From Slackia sp. ZJ119 (GTDB lineage Bacteria > Actinomycetota > Coriobacteriia > Coriobacteriales > Eggerthellaceae), in the NCBI RefSeq assembly GCF_011039175.1, contig NZ_JAAKEN010000013.1, positions 1 to 64,000 on the forward strand: a stretch of 64,000 bases of DNA. Direction: 5' to 3'. A program made the translations under genes and the position numbers. The notes below the pieces were generated by a model. It ran no database searches and was not told where the DNA came from. It was given only the letters and a program-made list of their open reading frames with translations. This document shows positions 57,342 through 64,000 of this stretch, piece by piece. Each line of letters opens with the position of its first letter. The stretch's first letter is position 1.

Positions 57342-59369
57342 ATGTCCTCTTCGCGCTCCGGGGCGCACGCAAAAGCCCCGCGGCTCGACGTTCCCCTCGC
57401 CCGGCCGCCCCGTCCAGCAACGCCTTTGCGCGCCGTTTTGGCCGCGCTGCTCGCCGTGGCGGGCTGTGCGCTTCTGGTTGCGTCGCTGCTCGGCTTTGCC
57501 GATCCTGCGCCCGCCGGCGTCGCCTGTGCGCTCGCCCTGCTGGCAAGCGGCGCCGTTTTGTGGATCCGCCCGCTCGCCACGCCTGCCGCCGTCCGCGTCA
57601 CGCGCTGGATACGGCCTTTTTTGGTCGTCGCCGCAGGTCCGGTTGGCTTTCTGCTCGTGGAGCTGCCCTGCAACCAGAACCTGTTCGCCATGGAGCAGGC
57701 CTATGCGGCGGTCAACGTCGAGCTGTTCTGCGTGCTGTTCGCCATCGTGTTCTTTGCCGGGCAGGCCACCCGCGGCGCCGTCGCCGCATTCGTGTCGGCC
57801 TGTCTTGTCGCCGGCATCGCCAACGGATTCGTGATCGAGTTCAAAGGCCAGCCGGTGCTGCCGGCCGACCTGTTCGCACTCTCGACCGCCGCCGAGGTGG
57901 CGGGCGGCTATTCCTACGTGCTGCAGCCCGGCATGCTCGGCTCCTTGGGGCTGTGGACGGCCTACGTCGCGGCTTTGAGCCTCATGCCTTCCGTGCGCCT
58001 CTCCGCGTTGCGCGTCGCGATCAACAGCGTGCTGGCGATCGTGCTCGCGCTCGGGCTGGCGCACTGGTACGACACGACCGACATCGGCGAGGAATACGAC
58101 GTGAAAGTGGACGTGTGGAGCGTGCGGGAATCCTATTCCCGACAGGGCACCGCGCTCGGATTCGCCAAGCGCACGCAGGACCTCACGCCCGACGAGCCCC
58201 CCGGCTATTCCCCCGAACGCGCGACGGAAATCCTGGCGGCCTACCCGCAAGACAACGCAGACGCAAGCGCCCCGCAGCCCGCCGTCATCGCCGTCATGAA
58301 CGAGACGTTCTCGGACCTGTCACGCTATCCCGGCATGGAAGACTCCAACGCCCGTCCCGACGGCTTCTACCAGGTGGCCGACGAGGCGATCGAAGCGGGC
58401 ACGGCGCTGGCGTCGGCCATGGGCGGCGGCACGTGCAACAGCGAGTTCGAGTTTTTGACCGGGTCTTCCATGGCGCACATGGGCACCGGCGTGTACCCGT
58501 ACGTGCTCTACGACCTGGAGGGCGCCGACAGCCTGGCGTCGTATTTCAAGGGGCTGGGGTATGGGACCTGCGCGATACACCCCAACGAAGCGTCCAACTG
58601 GCGGCGCAGCCTCGTCTACGACCAGCTGGGCTTCGACGACTTCGCCTCCATCGAGGACTTTGAAGGCGCCGACACCTTGCGCGGCCTGGTCACGGATGCG
58701 GCCACCTACGACAAAGTGCTCGACCTGCTCGCGCAAAGCGACGAGCCCCAGTTCATCTTCGACGTGACGATGCAGAACCACGGAGGCTACGACAAGGGCA
58801 CGGTGCCGCCGCAGGACCAGGTGAGCGTCACGCTGCCCGACGGGTCGACGATAAGCGGGCTCGACGAGTTCGCCAGCTGCATCAAGCGCTCGGATGAAGA
58901 CCTCGTCGCGTTCGTGGACAAGCTCGACGCGATGGAGCGCCCCGTCGTGCTGTGCTTCTTCGGCGACCACCAGCCCGGATTCAGCAACGAGCTGTTCGAG
59001 GCGACCCACGACGGGCAAAGCGCCGACGACATCGGGCTTGAAGCCGTGCAGGAGCGCTACGTCGTGCCGTATCTCATCTGGGCGAACAAGGCCGCTCGAG
59101 AGGCGGGGGTCGGAAGCGCGCTTGAAGCGGATAAGCCGGCGCAAGGCATGACGAGCCTCAACTACCTGGGCGCCCGCCTCGCGCTGGCGACCGGGCTGCC
59201 GCTTGAGCCGCGCCAACGGTTTCTGCTCGATGAAGAGACGCGCGTGCCGGCCACGAACATGAACGGGTTCATGACGCCCAACGGAAACTGGCACTACCAC
59301 TCCGACGACGTCGAGCGCGACGTGCGCGACGACGCGGCCATCGTGCAGTACGACAACCTCTTCGGCTAG
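57342..59369 (+). CDS. LtaS-like membrane phosphoglycerol/alkaline-phosphatase-fold transferase
   Basis: The start is the ATG at 57342 with AAGGAG upstream. Residues 28-240 hold about six to seven hydrophobic helices. The extracellular sulfatase-fold domain spans about 300-640. Motifs in the LtaS order: MNETFSDLSRYPGM near 315 (metal Glu), GGGTCNSEFEFLTG near 365 (the Thr that becomes modified), and FFGDHQPGF near 539 (metal Asp and His). The family polymerises or transfers glycerol-phosphate groups to make lipoteichoic acid or decorate glycans. Which of these applies is not shown. It may make a wall polymer to which the repeat proteins bind (inference). Confidence 0.88.
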   Translation: MSSSRSGAHAKAPRLDVPLARPPRPATPLRAVLAALLAVAGCALLVASLLGFADPAPAGVACALALLASGAVLWIRPLATPAAVRVTRWIRPFLVVAAGPVGFLLVELPCNQNLFAMEQAYAAVNVELFCVLFAIVFFAGQATRGAVAAFVSACLVAGIANGFVIEFKGQPVLPADLFALSTAAEVAGGYSYVLQPGMLGSLGLWTAYVAALSLMPSVRLSALRVAINSVLAIVLALGLAHWYDTTDIGEEYDVKVDVWSVRESYSRQGTALGFAKRTQDLTPDEPPGYSPERATEILAAYPQDNADASAPQPAVIAVMNETFSDLSRYPGMEDSNARPDGFYQVADEAIEAGTALASAMGGGTCNSEFEFLTGSSMAHMGTGVYPYVLYDLEGADSLASYFKGLGYGTCAIHPNEASNWRRSLVYDQLGFDDFASIEDFEGADTLRGLVTDAATYDKVLDLLAQSDEPQFIFDVTMQNHGGYDKGTVPPQDQVSVTLPDGSTISGLDEFASCIKRSDEDLVAFVDKLDAMERPVVLCFFGDHQPGFSNELFEATHDGQSADDIGLEAVQERYVVPYLIWANKAAREAGVGSALEADKPAQGMTSLNYLGARLALATGLPLEPRQRFLLDEETRVPATNMNGFMTPNGNWHYHSDDVERDVRDDAAIVQYDNLFG

Positions 59370-59422
59370 CGCAGGCTGCGCCGCCCTGCGGCCTGCGACG
59401 GCCAGGCGCCTCCGTCCGGGCC

Positions 59423-60346
59423 CTACAGGTTTTCGCGCACCCAGTCGATGTTGCCCTTGACGGTGGCGATGAGCTCGTCCACGTCGTCGAACTTGCGCAT
59501 CGCCCGCAGCCACGCGACGAACTCGATGGTTATCGGCCTGCCGTACAGGTCGCCGTCGAAGTCGAGGATGTGCGCTTCGCAAGTGGCCGTTGCGCGGTCG
59601 GCGAACGTGGCCGCAACGCCGACGTTCACGGCCGCCTTGAACCGCACGCCGTCCACGACCGCATAAGCCGCGTACACCCCGTCGCCGAGTGCGCGCAACG
59701 CGTCCGGCACCATAAAGTTAGCCGTGGCAAACCCCATGTCGGCCCCTTCGCCGCGACCCGCGCACACGACGCCGCTCTGGAAATACGGGCGCATGAGCAG
59801 CCGGTTCGCCTCTTCGACGGCCCCGTGCGCCAAAAGGCGTCGAATGCGCGTCGCCGACACGGGCTCGCCGTCTTCGCTCACGAGCGAATGGGCGCAGACG
59901 ACCGTGCCGCCGACGCCCCCCCACGCCTTGAGCGTCTCGACGGTGCCGGCCGCCCGCGCCCCGAACCGAAAGTCGCTTCCCACGTGCAGATACGCCGGCG
60001 CCACAGCGCCGAAGGTCTGGGCCAGAAACGCCTCGGGCGACAACGCGGCGAACTCGCGCGTGAACGGCAGCACGACCACCGCGTCCACGCCGGTCGCCGC
60101 CAGCATGGCGACGCGCTCGTCGTTGGTCATGAGCTTTTTCAGGCAGTCGGGGCGAAACGCCTCGTCAGGGTCGATGTCGAACGTGAGCGCAACGCTCGCG
60201 CCCCCAGAGCGCCGCGCCGTGTCGCAGGCGCAGGCAAGCAGATAGCGATGGCCCTCGTGCACGCCGTCAAACACGCCGAACGCGCACGAAGCCCCTGCAA
60301 ACACGCTTTCGTCGAAATCGCCGCCGACGTTATAGATAGCAGCCAC
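59423..60346 (-). CDS. ribF: Bifunctional riboflavin kinase / FAD synthetase
   Basis: RibF converts riboflavin to FMN and FAD. The start is the GTG at 60346, overlapping the truB end by 17 bases. The N-terminal FAD synthetase half has AFGVFDGVHEGHRYLL and VGSDFRFGARAAG, ending SATRIRRLLAHGAVEEANRLL. The C-terminal flavokinase has DMGFATANF and GDGVYAAYAVV. Here ATANF replaces the usual PTANL. The length of 307 is normal. Confidence 0.95.
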   Translation of the reverse strand: MAAIYNVGGDFDESVFAGASCAFGVFDGVHEGHRYLLACACDTARRSGGASVALTFDIDPDEAFRPDCLKKLMTNDERVAMLAATGVDAVVVLPFTREFAALSPEAFLAQTFGAVAPAYLHVGSDFRFGARAAGTVETLKAWGGVGGTVVCAHSLVSEDGEPVSATRIRRLLAHGAVEEANRLLMRPYFQSGVVCAGRGEGADMGFATANFMVPDALRALGDGVYAAYAVVDGVRFKAAVNVGVAATFADRATATCEAHILDFDGDLYGRPITIEFVAWLRAMRKFDDVDELIATVKGNIDWVRENL

Positions 60347-61346
60347 GGATCACTCCCGTCCGGAAGACACAGTCGGCCTTCAAACGTTCTTTTTCCTGGT
60401 CATAGGCGTAAATTGCCGCGAGCTTGTTGCTCTCGACGACGCTTATGCGCTCGCCGTCTTCAAGCGGCTTGCAGCTTGGCGCAAGACCTGAGGTGCAGGC
60501 GCACATCTCGTCGAAGCTGCGGTCGGGCGGACAGAACAGCTCGAGGCCGCGCGGGTCGAGCGCACCGCCGTTGCCGATGCGACGGGCCACGTCGTCCCGC
60601 GCGAACAGCAAACGAAAGCCCAAAAGGTCGATCGGGTCGAGCGCGGCGCGAGCGCCCGCCTCTTCAAGCGCTTCCAGCGTCACGCAGCTTTCGAGTCCCA
60701 GCGCACCGACGCGCGTCCGCTCAAGCCCCGCAAGCGTCGAGGCGCACCCGACGGCGATGCCGATGTCGCGGGCGAGCGAGCGAATATACGTGCCTTTCGA
60801 CACCTCGAAGGCAACGTCCCAGGCCAGAAGCGTGCGCCCCTGGAAGGCGACCTCGCGCACGGACAGGAGCTCGGCGGCATACACCACGATCGGCCGCGGC
60901 GCCAAGTCAATGACGACGCCGGCTCGCGCCGCGTCGCAGGCCTTCTTCCCGCCCACCTTGATGGCCGAATAGGCCGGCGGCAGCTGGTTGGACGCACCCA
61001 CGAACTCGTTGAGCACCCCTCTGGCGAACCGCTCGCTCCACGCCTCGGCAGGCACGTCGCTCTCCTGCACCACGGCCCCTTGCGCATCGTCGGTGTCGGT
61101 GGACGCCCCGAACGCCACGATGGCCCGGTAGGCCTTGTCGTGCCCGGTCAGGTACTGATCAAGCCGCGTCGCCGGCCCGACGCACACAGGAAGGACGCCC
61201 GAAGCCGCCGGGTCGAGGGTGCCGGCGTGGCCCACGCGCCGCTCGCCGAAGATGCGCCGGCACCGGTTCACCACGTCGTGCGACGTCATGCCGACCGGCT
61301 TGTTCACGCCTACGACCAGCGACAGGCCCGATTCCCCGCGCTTCAC
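60330..61346 (-). CDS. truB: tRNA pseudouridine55 synthase
   Basis: TruB makes pseudouridine 55 in tRNA. The start is the GTG at 61346, overlapping the nrnA stop by four bases. The catalytic Asp is in RVGHAGTLDPAASGVLPVCVG. GHDKAYRAIVAFG, QLPPAYSAIKVGGKKACDAARAG, and SKGTYIRSLARDIG are diagnostic. It has 338 residues, with a C-terminal extension of about 30. Confidence 0.96.
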   Translation of the reverse strand: MKRGESGLSLVVGVNKPVGMTSHDVVNRCRRIFGERRVGHAGTLDPAASGVLPVCVGPATRLDQYLTGHDKAYRAIVAFGASTDTDDAQGAVVQESDVPAEAWSERFARGVLNEFVGASNQLPPAYSAIKVGGKKACDAARAGVVIDLAPRPIVVYAAELLSVREVAFQGRTLLAWDVAFEVSKGTYIRSLARDIGIAVGCASTLAGLERTRVGALGLESCVTLEALEEAGARAALDPIDLLGFRLLFARDDVARRIGNGGALDPRGLELFCPPDRSFDEMCACTSGLAPSCKPLEDGERISVVESNKLAAIYAYDQEKERLKADCVFRTGVIRGCYL

Positions 61347-62338
61347 TCGCCCGACACCGCCTCGGCCAGCGCCTCTTCGACGAGCGCCATGGCGTCTTCC
61401 AGAGGCATCTGCAGCGTGAAGCCGGCGGCCGCCTTGTGCCCGCCGCCGCCAAGGCGCCGTGCCACCGCGGCCACGTCGGTGTCGTCCTTGGCCCGGACGC
61501 TGCCGCGCACGCAGTCTTCCTGCTCGCGCAGCAGGCAGGCGACGCGCACGCCGCTGACGGCCCGCAGCGCGTCGATGAGCGGCTCGGCATCGGCCTTGAT
61601 GGCGCCTTCGCGGGCGAAATCGTCCAACGTCAGCCAGCTCGTCACCGTCTGCCCGTCGTTTTGCAGCCGCAGGCGATCGACCGCGAGCGCCTCGAGCCGC
61701 AGCGACGGCAGCGACCGGTTCTGAAACACCTCGCGCGACACCAACGACGCGTCAAGCCCCGCCTCCACCATTTCCTGGGCGCAGACAAAGGCGTCGACGT
61801 TCGTGTTCTGGTATTGGAAGCGGCCCGTGTCGGTCACCAGGCCCGTATAGCAGCACAGCGCGACGTCTCCGGCGCGGCGTGCGCCCAAAAGAGCGGCAAG
61901 CTTCCACACGAGCGTCGTCGTGGACGCCGCGTCCGGGTCGACGTAGACGAAATCGGCCATGGCCTCGTCTGCAGCATGGTGGTCGAGCGTGAAAGAAACG
62001 TCCGCACGGTCGAGCAGCTCGCACGCCGCTTGGCCGATGCGCTCGCGCGTGGGCACGTCCACCCCGACGAAAGCGGAAACGGCGCCGTCGAAGTCCGCCG
62101 CAGGCACCAGGTCTTCGATGCCCGGCAGAAACAACAAATTGCGATCAACCGGGTCATCTTTTGCAAGCACGCATGAGACGCGCTTGCCCGCTTGCCGCAG
62201 CGCCGCGGCAAGCGCCAGCTGCGAACCCAGGCAGTCGCCGTCGGGACTCACGTGCCCGCAGACCACTATGTCGTCGCACGCAAGCAACGCCTGGGCCATA
62301 GCCGCCAGGTCGGTATTGGTTTGAGGTGTCGTCGCCAT
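61343..62338 (-). CDS. nrnA: DHH-family nanoRNase / pAp phosphatase NrnA
   Basis: The protein degrades short oligoribonucleotides and pAp. The ATG at 62338 has GGAGG seven bases upstream; a TTG two codons earlier is less likely. Motifs: CGHVSPDGDCLGSQLAL, the DHH motif in FTLDHHAADEAMADF, GLVTDTGRFQYQNT, and the DHHA1 GGGGHKAAAGF. The length of 331 is normal. It lies in the infB-rbfA-nrnA-truB-ribF order seen in many Gram-positives. Confidence 0.94.
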   Translation of the reverse strand: MATTPQTNTDLAAMAQALLACDDIVVCGHVSPDGDCLGSQLALAAALRQAGKRVSCVLAKDDPVDRNLLFLPGIEDLVPAADFDGAVSAFVGVDVPTRERIGQAACELLDRADVSFTLDHHAADEAMADFVYVDPDAASTTTLVWKLAALLGARRAGDVALCCYTGLVTDTGRFQYQNTNVDAFVCAQEMVEAGLDASLVSREVFQNRSLPSLRLEALAVDRLRLQNDGQTVTSWLTLDDFAREGAIKADAEPLIDALRAVSGVRVACLLREQEDCVRGSVRAKDDTDVAAVARRLGGGGHKAAAGFTLQMPLEDAMALVEEALAEAVSGE

Positions 62339-62456
62339 GCGCAAGCCTCCTTGGAATCGATGTTCGCAACCTGCCTATTAAAGCACAGGGAGCACCGGTA
62401 TGCGTCGAATACGCAAGGAGGCTCCACGTTTTGCCGGCATCGTCAGCCGAAGCGGC

Positions 62457-62867
62457 CTATTGCTCGTCTTCGGCGGGCTCGTCCGCATCGGCCGGCGCGT
62501 CTTCGTCCTCAGGCGCATCGGCTTCATAGACCGGCTTGCCCTTCTGCAGCGCCTCGGCGATGCGCTCGGCGTTGTCGACGCTTTCATCGAGCAAAAAGCG
62601 CAGCTCGGGCGCCACGCGCCACGACAGCTCCTTGGCCATGAGCGAGCGAATGGCCCCTGCAGCCTTCTTGAAGGCCGCCGCCGCTTCCTCGTAGCGCTCC
62701 GGCTCGGTCGTGTAGAACACGTTGCAGTAGCTGCGGTCGTAGCTGACCTCGCAGCCGGTGACGGTGACCAGCTGCAGACGCGGGTCGGAAATCTCGAACA
62801 GCAGGATGTGGGCGATTACCTCGCGGGCATGCTCATTGACCTTGCGGTTCGCAGCACTCTGTTTCAT
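62457..62867 (-). CDS. rbfA: 30S ribosome-binding factor A
   Basis: RbfA helps 16S rRNA maturation of the small subunit. The start is the ATG at 62867 with AAAGGAG upstream. The KH-like fold shows KVNEHAREVIAHILLFEISDPRL, CEVSYDRSYCNVFYTT, and APELRFLLDESVDNAERI. The 136 residues end in an acidic tail (about 20 residues) of Glu, Asp and Ala. Confidence 0.95.
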   Translation of the reverse strand: MKQSAANRKVNEHAREVIAHILLFEISDPRLQLVTVTGCEVSYDRSYCNVFYTTEPERYEEAAAAFKKAAGAIRSLMAKELSWRVAPELRFLLDESVDNAERIAEALQKGKPVYEADAPEDEDAPADADEPAEDEQ

Positions 62868-63052
62868 GGTTCGCTCCTTTTCGTGAGGCATATCGCGCCG
62901 TCCAAGCGGCGTCTCTTTCATGGTAGCCAAGCGCCGTCGCGTCTGCCGCACGGGCCGGCAACGGTAACCGACACGTTGTCGGGACGCCAGACGCGGCAGA
63001 GCCGTTGCGCCCCGAGCGCCCCGGCCCGCCGGCGAAGCCGGCCCCTTGGTGC

Positions 63053-63087
63053 GCAAAAGGGCCGGCCACGAGTTCGGCGGCCGGCCC
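63053..63087 (-). terminator. Terminator after infB
   Basis: A 9-base stem GGGCCGGCC/GGCCGGCCC (63059-63067 with 63079-63087) is followed on the minus strand by TTTT. It separates infB from rbfA. The rest of 62868-63052 holds no recognisable gene. Confidence 0.75.
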
Positions 63088-63110
63088 TGCAGTGCGCCTT
63101 CGAAGCGCGG

Positions 63111-64000
63111 CTATTCGGTGCGCTCCACCTCGAGCATCTTGTAGCCTTCGATGAAGTCGCCCACCTTGAGGTCCTGGAACTTCTCGATGCCGATGCCGCA
63201 CTCGTACCCCTGCTTGACCGTCTTCACGTCGTCCTTGAAGCGGCGCAGCGATGCGATGACGCCGTCGAAGATGACCGTGCCGTCGCGCACGATGCGCACC
63301 TTGTCGTCGCGGCTGATCTCGCCCTCGACGACGTAGCAGCCGGCGATGGTGCCGACCTTGGGCACCCTGAACGTGTCGCGCACCTCGGCGATGCCGGTGT
63401 CTTCCTCGACGATGTCGGGAGACAGCAGGCCGACGCGTGCGGCGTTGATGTCCTCGATGGCCTGGTAGATGACGCGGTACAGGCGAATGTCGACCTTTTC
63501 CTTCTCGGCCTGCGTGCGCGACTTGCCCGTCGGGCGCACGTTGAAGCCGATGATGATGGCGTCGGAGGCGGCGGCCAGCGTGACGTCGGTCTCCGTGATG
63601 CCGCCGACGGCCGAGTGCACGATGTTGATGCGCACTTCGGACTGGTCCATCTTCTCGAAGGCGTCGCGCAGCGCTTCGATGGAGCCCTGCACGTCGGCCT
63701 TCACGATGAGGTTCAGGTCGGTCTGCTTGCCCTCTTCGATGCGGCTGAACAGGTCATCGAGGCTCATATGGGCCTTGGCGTCCTGGGCGGCCAGGCGCTC
63801 GCGCAGCTGGCGCTCGTCGGCAAGCTTGCGGGCGTCGCGCTCGTCGGCGAACACGCGGAACTCGTCGCCGGCGGTCGGCACGCTCGACAGGCCCAGAATC
63901 TCCACCGGATCGGCCGGCTTGGCGTCGGCGACGTGGGCGCCGCGCGGGTCCACGAGCGCACGGACGCGGCCGTAGGACGTGCCCGCCACCACGACGTCGC
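63111..64000 (-). CDS. infB: Translation initiation factor IF-2, C-terminal part (partial)
   Basis: The gene runs off the right edge, so about 296 C-terminal codons are seen. They match the end of domain II and domains III and C2: DVVVAGTSYGRVRAL, VKADVQGSIEALRDAF, VGGITETDVTLAAASDA, IGFNVRPTGKSR, and GCYVVEGEISRDDKVRI near the end. The last residues are EGYKMLEVERTE. The GTPase domain is outside the window. It is upstream of rbfA in the usual order. Confidence 0.96.
   Translation of the reverse strand, partial: DVVVAGTSYGRVRALVDPRGAHVADAKPADPVEILGLSSVPTAGDEFRVFADERDARKLADERQLRERLAAQDAKAHMSLDDLFSRIEEGKQTDLNLIVKADVQGSIEALRDAFEKMDQSEVRINIVHSAVGGITETDVTLAAASDAIIIGFNVRPTGKSRTQAEKEKVDIRLYRVIYQAIEDINAARVGLLSPDIVEEDTGIAEVRDTFRVPKVGTIAGCYVVEGEISRDDKVRIVRDGTVIFDGVIASLRRFKDDVKTVKQGYECGIGIEKFQDLKVGDFIEGYKMLEVERTE

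Noticed and set aside
59916..59922. Run of seven C in ribF as a second phase-variable tract
   Set aside because: Seven is not rare at this GC content, the gene is intact and riboflavin kinase is not a surface protein.

Overview
The window is about 65% GC and densely packed. Several signs point to a Gram-positive actinobacterium of the Coriobacteriia (Eggerthellaceae-like). WhiA, a SepIVA-like gene beside DUF177, and the chain DUF177-rpmF-plsX-rnc-smc-ftsY are present. RapZ has the actinobacterial Arg in its P-loop, and there are Ig-like surface proteins and secreted enzymes with choline-binding-type repeats. The genus cannot be fixed from the sequence alone. No rRNA, tRNA, CRISPR array or complete insertion sequence was seen.

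Layout. 1-12.7 kb is an envelope region. It holds a very large Ig-like repeat surface protein, cut by the left edge and put out of frame by a run of ten G in its signal-peptide codons. Next come a small toxin-antitoxin-like pair under a perfect palindrome, a bifunctional amidase/glucosaminidase with about 15 cell-wall-binding repeats, a divergent secreted metallo-beta-lactamase-fold protein with the same repeats, a family 2 glycosyltransferase and a DUF4190 membrane protein. 12.9-26.3 kb is biosynthetic: metA (acetyl-CoA type by its Glu111), pyrE, leuA, serA, the ilvD-ilvB-ilvN-ilvC operon behind a T-box-like leader, a gamma-carbonic-anhydrase-like gene and cysK. 26.4-31.3 kb holds a purine nucleosidase, an isochorismatase-like hydrolase, two tandem Fic proteins, a low-GC gap and a WalJ-like hydrolase.

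31.4-45.7 kb is a long minus-strand housekeeping run read from right to left: asp23-fakA-recG-rsmD-coaD-sepIVA-like-DUF177-rpmF-plsX-rnc-smc-ftsY. rpmB diverges from it at 46 kb. 46.4-51.5 kb is the conserved uvrC-rapZ-yvcK-whiA cluster. 51.7-57.1 kb carries a DUF2130 protein, glutamate dehydrogenase and a membrane pyrophosphatase. 57.3-59.4 kb is an LtaS-like phosphoglycerol transferase. 59.4-64 kb is infB(partial)-rbfA-nrnA-truB-ribF.

How the genes work together. The ilv, leuA, serA, metA and cysK genes cover branched-chain amino acids, serine, cysteine and the entry to methionine. The purine nucleosidase may take part in thio-nucleoside recycling. The envelope genes suggest a cell wall decorated with polymers (the LtaS-like enzyme and glycosyltransferase) that the repeat-bearing secreted enzymes may bind; this link is inference. 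Most interesting are the homopolymer in the adhesin-like gene (possible phase variation), a SerA whose catalytic His280 is Arg, an FtsY whose acidic region follows the GTPase instead of preceding it, a T-box leader with a very short Stem I, a duplicated operator at cysK and a MetA with a 140-residue low-complexity tail.
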